A stretch of DNA of 64,000 nt from Martinezella tropici (lineage in GTDB: Bacteria > Pseudomonadota > Alphaproteobacteria > Rhizobiales > Rhizobiaceae). The notes under the pieces were generated by a model that worked only from the letters and a program-made list of their open reading frames with translations, did no database searches and was not told the origin of the DNA. The DNA is taken from contig NZ_VNIP01000001.1 of the NCBI RefSeq assembly GCF_008370325.1, forward strand, positions 62,001 to 126,000, read 5' to 3'. A program made the position numbers and the translations under genes. Numbering within the stretch: position 1 is the stretch's first letter; every line of letters begins with the position of its first letter. Below are positions 53,155 through 61,401 of the stretch, piece after piece.

Positions 53155-53982
53155 TTATTCGACAGCCTTTTTGGCGTCGCCGCTGGCGGCAAGCTTCTGC
53201 CAGGAATTCCGCTGCGCCAGCATGCCCCTGAGATAGGCGACATTGGCGTTGGCCTGCTGCGGCGTCAGCTCCTGGCGCGCGATCTGTTCCGCGTCGGCAA
53301 AGCGGCCCTGCAGGCCGACGACCAGCGCCAGGTTCTGTCGCACGCGACTGTCGGCGGCCGGCTGCGAAACGGCCGAGCGAAGGTAGTTCTCGGCGTTCTT
53401 GAGGTCTCCGGTCAGCACGTAGGACATGCCGAGATTGGAAAGAATGGTCGGCTCGTTGGGTGCCAGCACCAGCGCGTCGCGATATTTAGCGCGCGCATCG
53501 GCGGAGCGCCCGAGCTGGTCGAGGATGGCACCTTGCGCGGAAACCAGGCGCCAGTCCGGCCGGTCCGGCAGCTGCGCGCGGTCGATGGTCGACAGCGCTG
53601 CGTCCAGCTGGCCCGCCGCCGCCTGTGCCTTGCCGTAGGCGGCAAGTACGCCGCGATCGGTCGGATTGGCGATTGCCACCTGCTGCATGACGGCGAGCGC
53701 CTGGTCGTTGCGGCCGCTTATGCGCAAGGCATTGGCATAGTTGACCCCGGCGTCGCGATCTTTCGGATTGGCGTCATAGGCCTTGCCATACGCGGCCGTT
53801 GCCCGCGCCAGATCAGCGCCGTTCATCGTGTCGAGGGAGTTCGATGTCTTGGGGACCGAACCGGTCGTCATCCGGTCTTTTCCGGTCGTCGAGCAGCTTG
53901 CGAGCGCCAGCGCCAGAAGTGCTGCAGAAGCGCCCCGGAAAAGAAGGGTTCTAAATAAAGACGCGGTTGAAACGGCGGGCAT
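53155..53982 (-). CDS. tadD: Tad lipoprotein TadD with tetratricopeptide repeats
   Basis: A 275-residue lipoprotein: lipobox LALASC with Cys30, then about five TPR units from residue 55 to 245 (for example AYGKAYDANPKDRDAGVNYANALR and LSNLGMSYVLTGDLKNAENYLRSAV). TadD/PilF-like proteins help the secretin reach or multimerise in the outer membrane. It is on the minus strand with its own promoter region, which holds TTAA-rich CtrA-like motifs at 54075-54095. Confidence 0.92.
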   Translation of the reverse strand: MPAVSTASLFRTLLFRGASAALLALALASCSTTGKDRMTTGSVPKTSNSLDTMNGADLARATAAYGKAYDANPKDRDAGVNYANALRISGRNDQALAVMQQVAIANPTDRGVLAAYGKAQAAAGQLDAALSTIDRAQLPDRPDWRLVSAQGAILDQLGRSADARAKYRDALVLAPNEPTILSNLGMSYVLTGDLKNAENYLRSAVSQPAADSRVRQNLALVVGLQGRFADAEQIARQELTPQQANANVAYLRGMLAQRNSWQKLAASGDAKKAVE

Positions 53983-54074
53983 TTCGCTTATCCCTGAATT
54001 CCTTAAATCTTGCGCGAGGCCTAGAATCGGAACAGGGAAAGGTTCGACGCAATGTTCGCTCCAGCAATAATCTG

Positions 54075-54095
54075 TTAACCCTAACAGACGGTTAA
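54075..54095 (-). promoter_or_regulatory. CtrA-like sites upstream of tadD
   Basis: On plus, TTAACC at 54075-54080 and GGTTAA at 54090-54095 face each other. On minus they read TTAA, 7 bases, TTAG (54095-54081), one base off the CtrA full site. They are about 100 bases upstream of tadD and about 60 before the aminopeptidase start. Confidence 0.45.
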
Positions 54096-54148
54096 CTCTC
54101 GATTCCCTGAAGTTCCCGATTCTCTGAAATCATCGTCAAAGGATAGTC

Positions 54149-55540
54149 ATGGCCCCCTACCAATACATCGAGCGTGCGACGCCCTTTAATTCGAAGGGTG
54201 GTGCGACGCTGCCGATCTTTGCCGTCACCCCGGCACATATCGAGACCGGCACCATCGATCCCATCGCGCTCGATTGGGCTCGCAGGGCCGGCTACAAGGC
54301 GGAAAGCGGCTCGCTGCTGTTGATCCCGACGGCCGACGGGCATCTGGGCGGGGCCTTGTTCGGGCTCGGCTCCAATCCGTCCGAACAGCCCTTCCTGACG
54401 GGAAGGCTCGCGCGCAGCCTGCCGGCAGGCGATTGGCATGTCGAGACGGCGCCGTTGACGGCGAACCGGCTTTCGCTCGGCTTCGGCCTCGGCAGCTATC
54501 GTTTCGAGCGCTACAAGTCCGAGAAGGCGCCGGCGCCGACGCTGATGATCCCGCGCGATGCCGACGCCGCCGACATCAAGCGCCAGCTCGCCGGCGTGTT
54601 CCTGGCGCGCGATCTCATCAATACGCCAACCAACGATATGGGGCCGGAGCAGCTCGAAGCTGCCTTCCGGGCGCTTGCCGAACACTACAAGGCGGAAATG
54701 TCCGTCATCATCGGCGATGATCTCCTGAAGGAGAATTTTCCGCTCGTGCATACTGTGGGACGTGCGAGCGCCGATGCGCCGCGTCTCCTGGAATTGCGCT
54801 GGGGCAAGAAGGGGCATCGCCGCATCACGCTGGTCGGCAAGGGCGTCTGCTTCGATACCGGCGGCCTCGATATCAAGCCTTCCTCCTCGATGCTGCTGAT
54901 GAAGAAGGACATGGGCGGTGCCGCGAACGTCATGGGCCTGGCGCTGATGATCATGGACGCCAAGCTCAAGGTCGACCTGCGTGTCATCATTCCCGTCGTC
55001 GAGAACTCGATTTCGTCCAACGCCTTCCGCCCCGGTGATATCTATAGGAGCCGCAAGGGCCTCACCGTGCAGATCGACAATACCGATGCCGAGGGGCGGC
55101 TGATCCTGGCCGATGCGCTTGCCTATGCCGATGAGGACGCGCCGGACCTGATGATCGACATGGCGACGCTGACAGGTGCTGCCCGCGTCGCGCTCGGCCC
55201 CGACCTGCCGCCCTTTTTCACCGATGACAATGATCTGGCACATGATCTCACAGAGGCGAGCCTGGAAACGGACGATCCGCTGTGGCGCATGCCGCTCTAC
55301 ATGGGCTACGACAAGGATATCCGCACGAAATTCGCCGATATCACCAATGCCCCATCAGGCGGCATGGCCGGCTCCATCACGGCAGCCTTGTTCCTCAAGC
55401 GCTTCGTGACCAGGACGCCGAGCTGGGTCCATTTCGATATCTACGGCTGGGCGCAGAGCGAACGGCCGCATTCGCCGGGCGGCGGCGAGGCCCAGGCGAT
55501 CCGGGCGCTGTATCATCACATCAGGCAGAGCGTGCGGTAG
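54149..55540 (+). CDS. Leucyl aminopeptidase-family (M17) metallopeptidase
   Basis: A 463-residue two-zinc aminopeptidase. The family motifs are VGKGVCFDTGGLDIK (from about residue 228, with the catalytic Lys at about 230) and NTDAEGRL (about 311-318); the RDLINTPTNDMGP segment lies before them. Somewhat shorter than E. coli PepA (503 residues), as is usual for the alphaproteobacterial 'leucyl aminopeptidase family' proteins. It removes N-terminal residues from peptides in the cytoplasm. Followed by a repeat-filled gap, then a MarR-like and an NlpC/P60 gene. Confidence 0.93.
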   Translation: MAPYQYIERATPFNSKGGATLPIFAVTPAHIETGTIDPIALDWARRAGYKAESGSLLLIPTADGHLGGALFGLGSNPSEQPFLTGRLARSLPAGDWHVETAPLTANRLSLGFGLGSYRFERYKSEKAPAPTLMIPRDADAADIKRQLAGVFLARDLINTPTNDMGPEQLEAAFRALAEHYKAEMSVIIGDDLLKENFPLVHTVGRASADAPRLLELRWGKKGHRRITLVGKGVCFDTGGLDIKPSSSMLLMKKDMGGAANVMGLALMIMDAKLKVDLRVIIPVVENSISSNAFRPGDIYRSRKGLTVQIDNTDAEGRLILADALAYADEDAPDLMIDMATLTGAARVALGPDLPPFFTDDNDLAHDLTEASLETDDPLWRMPLYMGYDKDIRTKFADITNAPSGGMAGSITAALFLKRFVTRTPSWVHFDIYGWAQSERPHSPGGGEAQAIRALYHHIRQSVR

Positions 55541-55590
55541 GTCGCTGTTGTTGCAGGTAGGTGGGCTTTTGAATATGCCGAACCTCTGAA

Positions 55591-55775
55591 CCCCCTCTGT
55601 CGCTGCCGCGACATCTCTCCCACAAGGGGGGAGATTGGTAACTCGTGGGGTGTTCTTGGCTCAAATAAACATCGAGTCTGCCGAACTTGCAGCCCATTGT
55701 TTTACGAGTGACGAGCGGCAAACTCCCAACGATCTCCCCCTTGTGGGGGAGATGTCACGAAGTGACAGAGGGGGT
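55591..55775. repeat. Inverted pair of palindromic repeat units
   Basis: Unit one (55591-55635) and unit two (55732-55775) are near-identical in opposite orientation: each has CCCCCTCTGTC, a short stem (GTCGCTGCCGCGAC or GTCACTTCGTGAC) and a second stem built on CTCCCCC/GGGGGAG around TTGT or ACAA. About 96 bases lie between. They form most of the gene-free stretch 55541-55912. Such units recur widely between rhizobial genes; together the two could fold into one long stem. Confidence 0.8.
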
Positions 55776-55912
55776 ACACTCTCCTCGAGTTTTACGGGCC
55801 ATATTGCCGCGCATTTTCTTCCACTGGATCGAATGGCACCTACACACCCCTTGAAACCGCCACGATCTTGGCCGAAACTGGAACGGCAGCGTAACGAATT
55901 TCGGGGTTGCCC

Positions 55913-56257
55913 TTGCCGCTTGAACTCTCTGCCTCGCAGGCTCTCGGCCTCTGGCATGGCGTGACGCTCGCTCAAGTGCGCCGCGAGGATCACGATTTGA
56001 CCTTGCGGCAGATGGCGATCCTGCTTCAGATCTATCTCGTGCCGCCGCCGCATACCGTGCGTGGCCTTGCCGTGACGCTCGGCGTCACCAAGCCGGTCAT
56101 CACCCGGGCGCTCGACACCATGGGCGTGATGGGATTGGTCGATCGCGTGCGCGACGAGCGTGATCGCCGCAACGTCATCATTAAGCGTACGGTCACCGGC
56201 GCGCTCTATCTTGAAAAACTCGGCGATCTCGTCATCGAGCACGGCCGCAAACTGTAA
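55913..56257 (+). CDS. Short MarR-like winged-helix regulator
   Basis: About 114 residues, shorter than typical MarR proteins (about 140-150). The winged HTH is clear: LTLRQMAILLQIYLVPPPHTVRGLAVTLGVTKPVITRALDTM, then the wing DERDRRNVIIKRT. The N-terminal dimer helix is short. Two TTG codons (55907, 55913) could start it; 55913 has GGGG at a better distance. The NlpC/P60 gene starts 16 bases after the stop, so the pair is probably an operon. Ligand unknown. Confidence 0.8.
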   Translation: MPLELSASQALGLWHGVTLAQVRREDHDLTLRQMAILLQIYLVPPPHTVRGLAVTLGVTKPVITRALDTMGVMGLVDRVRDERDRRNVIIKRTVTGALYLEKLGDLVIEHGRKL

Positions 56258-56273
56258 CCTCAGGAATTTCGTC

Positions 56274-57128
56274 ATGACGCTCGACCGCCGCCTCAATGCT
56301 TTCAGGCCCGATCTCGCCGAGGCCTCTCTTAAAGGTAAAGTCGAGGCCGAGCGCTTCGTCGACGGCAGCAGCGCACGCGTCACGGTACCGGTCATCGCGC
56401 TCCGGCCCAAGCCGGATCTTGCTTCGGGCATCGATACCGAGCTTTTGATGGGCGAGGAGGTCACGGTTTTCGAACTCCGCGATGGCTGGTGCTGGGTAAA
56501 GGCACTCTCCGACGGCTATGTCGGCTATCTCCCGGAAACGGCGATCAAGGAAGGCGCGGCCGCGCCGACCCATATCGTCATTCCACAACGCACCTTCCTC
56601 TATCCCGAGCCGGAGTTGCGCAAGCCGCATGCCGCAATCCTCTCCATGGGCAGCCTCGTGCATGTGACCGGCCCGGCAGAGGCGCGCGGCAATCACTATG
56701 TCGTCCTGGAGGACGGCACGGCGATCTTCGCCAAGCATGTCCAGCCGATCGGCGACAACCGGGGCGGCGATTTCGTCGACGTCGCCTTGCGCTTTATCGA
56801 GACGCCCTATCTCTGGGGCGGCCGCTCAGGTCTCGGCATCGATTGCTCGGGCCTCGTGCAACTGGCGCTGTCGATGACGGGCCGCGCAGCACCACGCGAT
56901 ACAGACATGCAAGCCGCTGGCCTCGGCCAGCCGATTACTCGCGACGAACTGAAGCGCGGCGATTTCGTCTTCTGGAAGGGCCACGTCGCCATCATGGAAG
57001 ACCCGGAAACCATCGTCCACGCCAACGGACACACCATGACCGTCGCTCGCGAGAATTTTGCCGCTGCCGTCGAGCGCATCGGCTGGCTCTACGAACAGCC
57101 GACGGGTTATCGCCGTTTCGTCGACTGA
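56274..57128 (+). CDS. NlpC/P60-family peptidase with SH3 domains
   Basis: A 284-residue peptidase. Two SH3-like domains cover about residues 35-95 and 100-160; the NlpC/P60 domain spans 165-284 with Cys191 (GIDCSGLVQLAL), His237 (WKGHVAIM) and His249 (IVHANGH). Family enzymes cut gamma-D-glutamyl bonds in peptidoglycan stem peptides. No signal peptide is visible, so it may work on recycled muropeptides in the cytoplasm, next to an aminopeptidase. ATG 56274 has AGGA 8 bases upstream; the frame before it overlaps the MarR-like gene. Confidence 0.93.
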   Translation: MTLDRRLNAFRPDLAEASLKGKVEAERFVDGSSARVTVPVIALRPKPDLASGIDTELLMGEEVTVFELRDGWCWVKALSDGYVGYLPETAIKEGAAAPTHIVIPQRTFLYPEPELRKPHAAILSMGSLVHVTGPAEARGNHYVVLEDGTAIFAKHVQPIGDNRGGDFVDVALRFIETPYLWGGRSGLGIDCSGLVQLALSMTGRAAPRDTDMQAAGLGQPITRDELKRGDFVFWKGHVAIMEDPETIVHANGHTMTVARENFAAAVERIGWLYEQPTGYRRFVD

Positions 57129-57173
57129 CTGCATAATTCCTTAAATCGGAATCGTTTTAAGGAGAAAATTATG
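57129..57173. repeat. Palindromic rhizobial intergenic element
   Basis: TGCATAATT (57129-57137) is the complement of AATTATGCA at the other end (57165-57173), with CCTTAAA and TTTTAAGG inside. The AAATCGGAATCG core followed by ATTATGCAGCA is, from memory, a frequent intergenic motif in Rhizobium. It follows the NlpC/P60 stop directly and can also work as an mRNA-end hairpin. Confidence 0.7.
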
Positions 57174-57265
57174 CAGCATTTCAAAGAGTTGCAGTGCCCT
57201 GGAACCGCTCTTTCTCTCGCTCGTTATCTCTTTGATCGAGATATCCTATCGAGAGGAGAGCACAC

Positions 57266-57505
57266 ATGCCCATCACGGCAATGGAAAAGACGGTCCGGGA
57301 TATTCTGCTCGACAGCCACATGCGCAAGAGCGGCAAGGTCGACAGGCTGCGCGAGTTGCAGAGCGAGGCTCGGGCCATCCAGCGCGCCGGCAGCGAAAGC
57401 TCGATGAGTGCGGATGATGGCCTGCAGGATGATCTGCGGGTGATCGAGAAGGCGTTGCACGATCTTCACGCCGACATCAAAGAAAAGGGTGCCGCTACCT
57501 TGTAG
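57266..57505 (+). CDS. Small helical hypothetical protein
   Basis: A 79-residue charged protein, largely helical (TVRDILLDSHMRKSGKVDRLRELQSEARAIQRAG, then DLRVIEKALHDLHADI). No signal peptide or membrane helix. GAGGAG lies 7 bases before the ATG, and codon use resembles neighbours, so I consider it real. I do not recognise a family. The stop lies inside the hairpin that terminates the convergent exporter gene. Confidence 0.7.
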   Translation: MPITAMEKTVRDILLDSHMRKSGKVDRLRELQSEARAIQRAGSESSMSADDGLQDDLRVIEKALHDLHADIKEKGAATL

Positions 57506-57518
57506 GCGACGGCACCCG
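57481..57518 (-). terminator. Intrinsic terminator of the DMT exporter gene
   Basis: On the minus strand GGGTGCCG pairs with CGGCACCC (57487-57517) and runs into TTTTCTTT, 11 bases after the exporter stop. The stop codon of the convergent small gene lies in its loop. Confidence 0.75.
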
Positions 57519-57528
57519 AACGGTCGGT

Positions 57529-58494
57529 TTACGGCGTGCGCGGCCGGGCGATCCAGATCCCGGCGATGATGACGAGGCCGCCGAGGGCCTGTATCAGCGT
57601 GACGTTTTCGCCGAACAGGAACCAGGCGAAAAGCGCGGCTGCGATCGATTCCAGGAAAATGACGAGCGAGGAGAAAACGGTCGGCAATCGTCCGAGCGCC
57701 ACCGAAAGCAGGCCTTGTCCGCCGGCATGGCTGATGAGACCCAGCGCCAGAAGCACGCACCATCCCGAGATCGACTGCGGCAATATCCGCGGTTCGAAGA
57801 AGAAGGCGACGAGAAACAGGATCGCCGAGGTTATGATGCTGAGCTCGAAGGTGACGCGTGCTGCATTCGTTTTTGGGCGCGCCGCGCCGACCGCCAGAAA
57901 ATAAAGGCCGAAGAAGGCGCCGGTGATGATGGCCAGCGCGTCGCCGACAGCGCGACTCGGATTGAATGCAAGGCTTTGCGCCACCAGCGCCGTGCCACCG
58001 GCAAGGCAGACGAGAAGCCCGATCAGCGTGGTGCGATCGACCCTCTGCCGCAGAAGAAGCCAGCCGAAGATGACGACCCAGAGCGGTGCCATGGTCGCAA
58101 AGAACGTGGCATTGGCGATCGTCGTCCGCATGATGGCGAGGTGCCAGAAGAACAGGTCACCCGTAAAGGCGATGCCGGCGAGAATGGTCGGCAGCGTAAA
58201 GCTGGCGCGAGGTGCCGTGACATCCGAAGCCTCCGCATATCGCATCCAGATCCAGAGGATGGGCAGCGCCAGGAAGACGCGCCAGAATGCGCTGGCGAAA
58301 GGTCCGACGTCGGCCAGGCGCACGAGGCTTGGGGAAATGCTCATGGCCAGTGCCGCAAGGAGCATCGCCACGACCCCGAAAAGGAACCCTTTCGAGGCAT
58401 CGGAGCTCGTCTTGCCGACTGCATGACGGTTTGAACCCGCCCTCTCGCCAAGATCCGCGGCGCCCGTATCGTAATCGGTATCCGGCTGTGACAT
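57529..58494 (-). CDS. DMT-family (EamA) transporter
   Basis: A 321-residue membrane protein with ten helices in two EamA repeats, after a hydrophilic tail of about 35 residues. Typical segments are AMSISPSLVRLA, IMRTTIANATFFATMAPLWVV, and PTVFSSLVIFLESIAAALFAWFLFGE in the second repeat. Members export metabolites or amino acids. It is divergent from an Lrp/AsnC regulator with 124 bases between, a common pairing, so it may export an amino acid sensed by that regulator. Confidence 0.92.
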   Translation of the reverse strand: MSQPDTDYDTGAADLGERAGSNRHAVGKTSSDASKGFLFGVVAMLLAALAMSISPSLVRLADVGPFASAFWRVFLALPILWIWMRYAEASDVTAPRASFTLPTILAGIAFTGDLFFWHLAIMRTTIANATFFATMAPLWVVIFGWLLLRQRVDRTTLIGLLVCLAGGTALVAQSLAFNPSRAVGDALAIITGAFFGLYFLAVGAARPKTNAARVTFELSIITSAILFLVAFFFEPRILPQSISGWCVLLALGLISHAGGQGLLSVALGRLPTVFSSLVIFLESIAAALFAWFLFGENVTLIQALGGLVIIAGIWIARPRTP

Positions 58495-58618
58495 TCTCGT
58501 GCCTTTGCAAGTCAGGTGATGTGTGGCGCAAAGCTAGTACATGCGGAAAGAGTATTTGGCTCCATTTTGACGGTTTCCATGCAATTTTGTTTCCTCTTTG
58601 CGGTAAGGATGTTTTGAA

Positions 58619-59098
58619 ATGCGCAAACCCACCGATCTCGATGAATTCGACCTGGCGATTCTCGATCTTCTTCAGAAGGACAACACCGTTCCGCAGCGCA
58701 AGATCGGTGAACTGATCAATCTCTCGGCGCCTGCCGTGCAGCGGCGCATCAAGCGCATGCAGGAGAGCGGCGTCATTCAGGCAAATATCGCCGTCATCGA
58801 CCCGGTAACGATGGGTTTGCCGATCACCATCATCGTCGAGGTTCATATCGCAAACGAGCGTTACGACCTGATCAATGCGATAAAGCGCAGCTTCCTGGAG
58901 GCGCCGGAAGTTCAGCAATGCTATCAGGTCACCGGCGAAGCCGATTTCGTGCTTGTCGTCGTCGTGGCCAGCATGTCCGCCTATGAGGCGCTGACGCGGC
59001 GTCTGTTCTACGACAATCCGAATGTCACGAAATTCAAATCGCTCGTTGCCATGGACCGGGTGAAGGTCGGTCTTTCCGTGCCATTGGCGCGGGATTAA
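58619..59098 (+). CDS. Lrp/AsnC-family transcriptional regulator
   Basis: A 159-residue regulator. HTH over residues 8-60 (LDEFDLAILDLLQKDNTVPQ, KIGELINLSAPAVQRRIKRMQ), then the RAM ligand domain (about 70-155) with the YQVTGEADFVLVV motif. AAGGA is 9 bases before the ATG. Family members form octamers and respond to amino acids. The divergent DMT transporter is the probable target. Convergent with the amidase gene. Confidence 0.95.
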   Translation: MRKPTDLDEFDLAILDLLQKDNTVPQRKIGELINLSAPAVQRRIKRMQESGVIQANIAVIDPVTMGLPITIIVEVHIANERYDLINAIKRSFLEAPEVQQCYQVTGEADFVLVVVVASMSAYEALTRRLFYDNPNVTKFKSLVAMDRVKVGLSVPLARD

Positions 59099-59119
59099 CC
59101 GGCTGTCCTTACGTGCTGT

Positions 59120-60511
59120 TCATCCCGGCCGCTTCGGCCAGTTCGTCACGCCGCCGGACCAGTCCTCGAAGGCCTTGGAGAGACGAAGCACCAGCATGTC
59201 GCCGAAGCGCGGGCCGACGATCTGCAGGCCGATCGGCATGCCGGAGCGGGAGAAGCCGCAATTGATCGACGAGGCCGGCTGCTCCGACATATTCCATGGA
59301 ACCGTGAAGCCGATGTGCTCGAAGGGCAGCGCAGGGTCGTTGGTGGGCGAGGCCCATTCGGCGGGGTAGGAGACGATCGGGTTGGTCGGCGAAAGCACGG
59401 CGTCCATTTCCGTAAAGAGCCTGCCGCAGCTCTTGCGCATCTCGATCGTCTGGTTGAAGCCGCGAACGGCATCGACGCCGCTGACATCGGCGCCGCCCTT
59501 TGCCCAGCTATGGATATAGGGCAGGATCGAGTTGCGGCGTTCTTCGCTCAACCCCATGATGTCGCCCCAGAACCGCGCGCGCCAGAAGACATCGAGTCCA
59601 TCCAGCATCTGCCGGGTCAGCACCGGCGCGACGTCGACGATGACGGCGCCCGCTTCCTCGAAGCGCCTGGCAGCGGCAATGACCGCGTCATGCACCTCGT
59701 CATCGACCGGCAGTCCACAGCCGGCATCCAGCATCAGGCCGATCTTCATGCCGCTGACGTCGATATCGAGATCCATCCAGTCGATCTCGTTCGGCGGCAG
59801 GCTGGTGCCGTCGCGCCAGTCCGGACGCGACAGCGTCGCCATGGAGAGGGCGGCATCCTCGACCGTGCGGGTCATCGGCCCGGCGCATCGGCCGACATAA
59901 TAGGGATCGACCGGAATGCGGCCATGGCTCGGCTTGAAGCCGAAAATGCCGGTCCAACCCGCCGGCAGCCGCACCGAGCCGCCGATGTCAGTGCCGATAT
60001 GCAGAGGTCCGTAGCCGGCTGCTGCGGCGGCTGCCGCGCCGGCGCTGGAGCCGCCCGGATTTTGGCTGGGATCCCACGGATTGCGGCTGAGCTTGTGAAA
60101 GCTGGAGAGGCCGGAGGAAAGCATGCCGTAATCGGGGCAGGTGGTTTTCGCGAAAATCACCGCGCCGTCCTCGCGCATGCGGGCGGCAATCGGCGCGTCC
60201 TCGGCGGCAGGAACAAGCTCGACGGCGGCCGTGCCGAGCGGCACCGGCTGGCCCTTGGTGGCGATCAGCTCCTTCAGCGTCACCGGAATGCCGTCCAAGG
60301 TCCCAAGCGGTGCGCCCTTCGCCCAGCGCTCCGTGGAGGCGGCCGCCTGCCTGCGGGCATTCTCGGGATCATAGGCATAGAGAGCAGCGATTGTCGGCTC
60401 CCATGCCTCGATATGCTGTTCCAGCGACAGCCAGTATTCGCTGGGAGACAGGCTCTTGTCGGCAAATTTGCGCCTGAGGTCTCGGATGGAAAGATCGGTC
60501 GGTTCGGTCAT
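59120..60511 (-). CDS. Amidase (amidase-signature family)
   Basis: A 463-residue serine amidase. The Ser-cisSer-Lys triad is visible: Lys80 (IPVTLKE), cis-Ser156 in NPGGSSAGA (residues 151-158) and the nucleophile Ser179 in TDIGGSVR. The family hydrolyses amide bonds of many small substrates; specificity cannot be read here. It is the last gene after the peptide-type ABC permeases in the same direction, 23 bases behind the second, so the imported compound is probably an amide or short peptide. Confidence 0.93.
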   Translation of the reverse strand: MTEPTDLSIRDLRRKFADKSLSPSEYWLSLEQHIEAWEPTIAALYAYDPENARRQAAASTERWAKGAPLGTLDGIPVTLKELIATKGQPVPLGTAAVELVPAAEDAPIAARMREDGAVIFAKTTCPDYGMLSSGLSSFHKLSRNPWDPSQNPGGSSAGAAAAAAAGYGPLHIGTDIGGSVRLPAGWTGIFGFKPSHGRIPVDPYYVGRCAGPMTRTVEDAALSMATLSRPDWRDGTSLPPNEIDWMDLDIDVSGMKIGLMLDAGCGLPVDDEVHDAVIAAARRFEEAGAVIVDVAPVLTRQMLDGLDVFWRARFWGDIMGLSEERRNSILPYIHSWAKGGADVSGVDAVRGFNQTIEMRKSCGRLFTEMDAVLSPTNPIVSYPAEWASPTNDPALPFEHIGFTVPWNMSEQPASSINCGFSRSGMPIGLQIVGPRFGDMLVLRLSKAFEDWSGGVTNWPKRPG

Positions 60512-60534
60512 GATCTATACTCTTTATGTCTCAA

Positions 60535-61401
60535 TCAGCGTGTCGCCTCGCGGGGGTCGAGGAGATCGCGCAGCCCGTCGCCGAGCAGGTTGAAGCCTAG
60601 GACGGTGAGCGCGATCGCAAGGCCCGGAAGCAGGGCCAGCCACGGCGCGACGTGGAAATAGGTCTGCGCGTCGGCCAGCATGCGGCCCCAGGTCGGTGCT
60701 GGCGGCGGCACGCTCAAACCCAGGAAGGCAAGCCCGGCCTCGGTCAGGATCGCAAGACCGAGCTGGATCGTCGCCTGGACGATGATGCTGCCCATGATGT
60801 TCGGCAGGACATGGCGCAGCGTGATGGCGAGCTGCGTATTGCCGATCGCGCGCGCCGCCAGCACATAGTCCCGGCTCCAGGCCTGCAGGGCCGAGCCGAG
60901 CGCGACGCGGGCAAAGACCGGCACCATGAAGACCGCGATAGCGATAATGGCCGTCGAGCGCCCGGTCCCGAGAAATGCGCCGAGGATCATGGCCGAAAGG
61001 ATTGGTGGCAGCGCGAAGATCACGTCGCAGGCGCGCATGACCAGCGCCTCGAACAGGCCGCGTTCGGCGGCGGCGGAAACACCGATGATCGTTCCGAGCG
61101 TCCCGCCGATCGCGACGGCAGAAACGGAGATCGACAGCGAATTCCAGCAGCCGGCCATCAGCATCGACAGGACGTCATGGCCGAGTTGATCGGTGCCGAG
61201 AAGGCCGAAGCCGAAGGGCGGCTGCAGCTTATGGGTGATCTGCATCTTCGCCGGCGGCACCGGCGTCCAGAACAGCGAGATGACGGCGAGGCAGACAAGC
61301 GCAAGGATGATCAGCGCGCCAACCATGAGATTAGCCCGTAGCAGCATACGAAAACGACGGTGAGAGGGTCGGGCCGCAGCTCTGGCTTCGGCTGTAATCA
61401 T
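60535..61401 (-). CDS. Peptide-type ABC transporter permease (DppC-like)
   Basis: A 288-residue membrane protein with six helices; the N-terminal OppC domain is followed by the permease domain. The segment GFGLLGTDQLGHDVLS near residue 68 is a DppC/OppC hallmark, and the EAA loop reads YVLAARAIGNTQ near 180-190. It ends with LLDPR. ATG overlaps the stop of the other permease gene by 4 bases. No ATPase gene follows; amidase comes next. Confidence 0.94.
   Translation of the reverse strand: MITAEARAAARPSHRRFRMLLRANLMVGALIILALVCLAVISLFWTPVPPAKMQITHKLQPPFGFGLLGTDQLGHDVLSMLMAGCWNSLSISVSAVAIGGTLGTIIGVSAAAERGLFEALVMRACDVIFALPPILSAMILGAFLGTGRSTAIIAIAVFMVPVFARVALGSALQAWSRDYVLAARAIGNTQLAITLRHVLPNIMGSIIVQATIQLGLAILTEAGLAFLGLSVPPPAPTWGRMLADAQTYFHVAPWLALLPGLAIALTVLGFNLLGDGLRDLLDPREATR

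Noticed and set aside
57171..57407. 78-residue frame starting in the palindromic element before the 57266 gene
   Set aside because: It begins inside a repeat, lacks a good ribosome site and overlaps the better-supported small gene in another frame.
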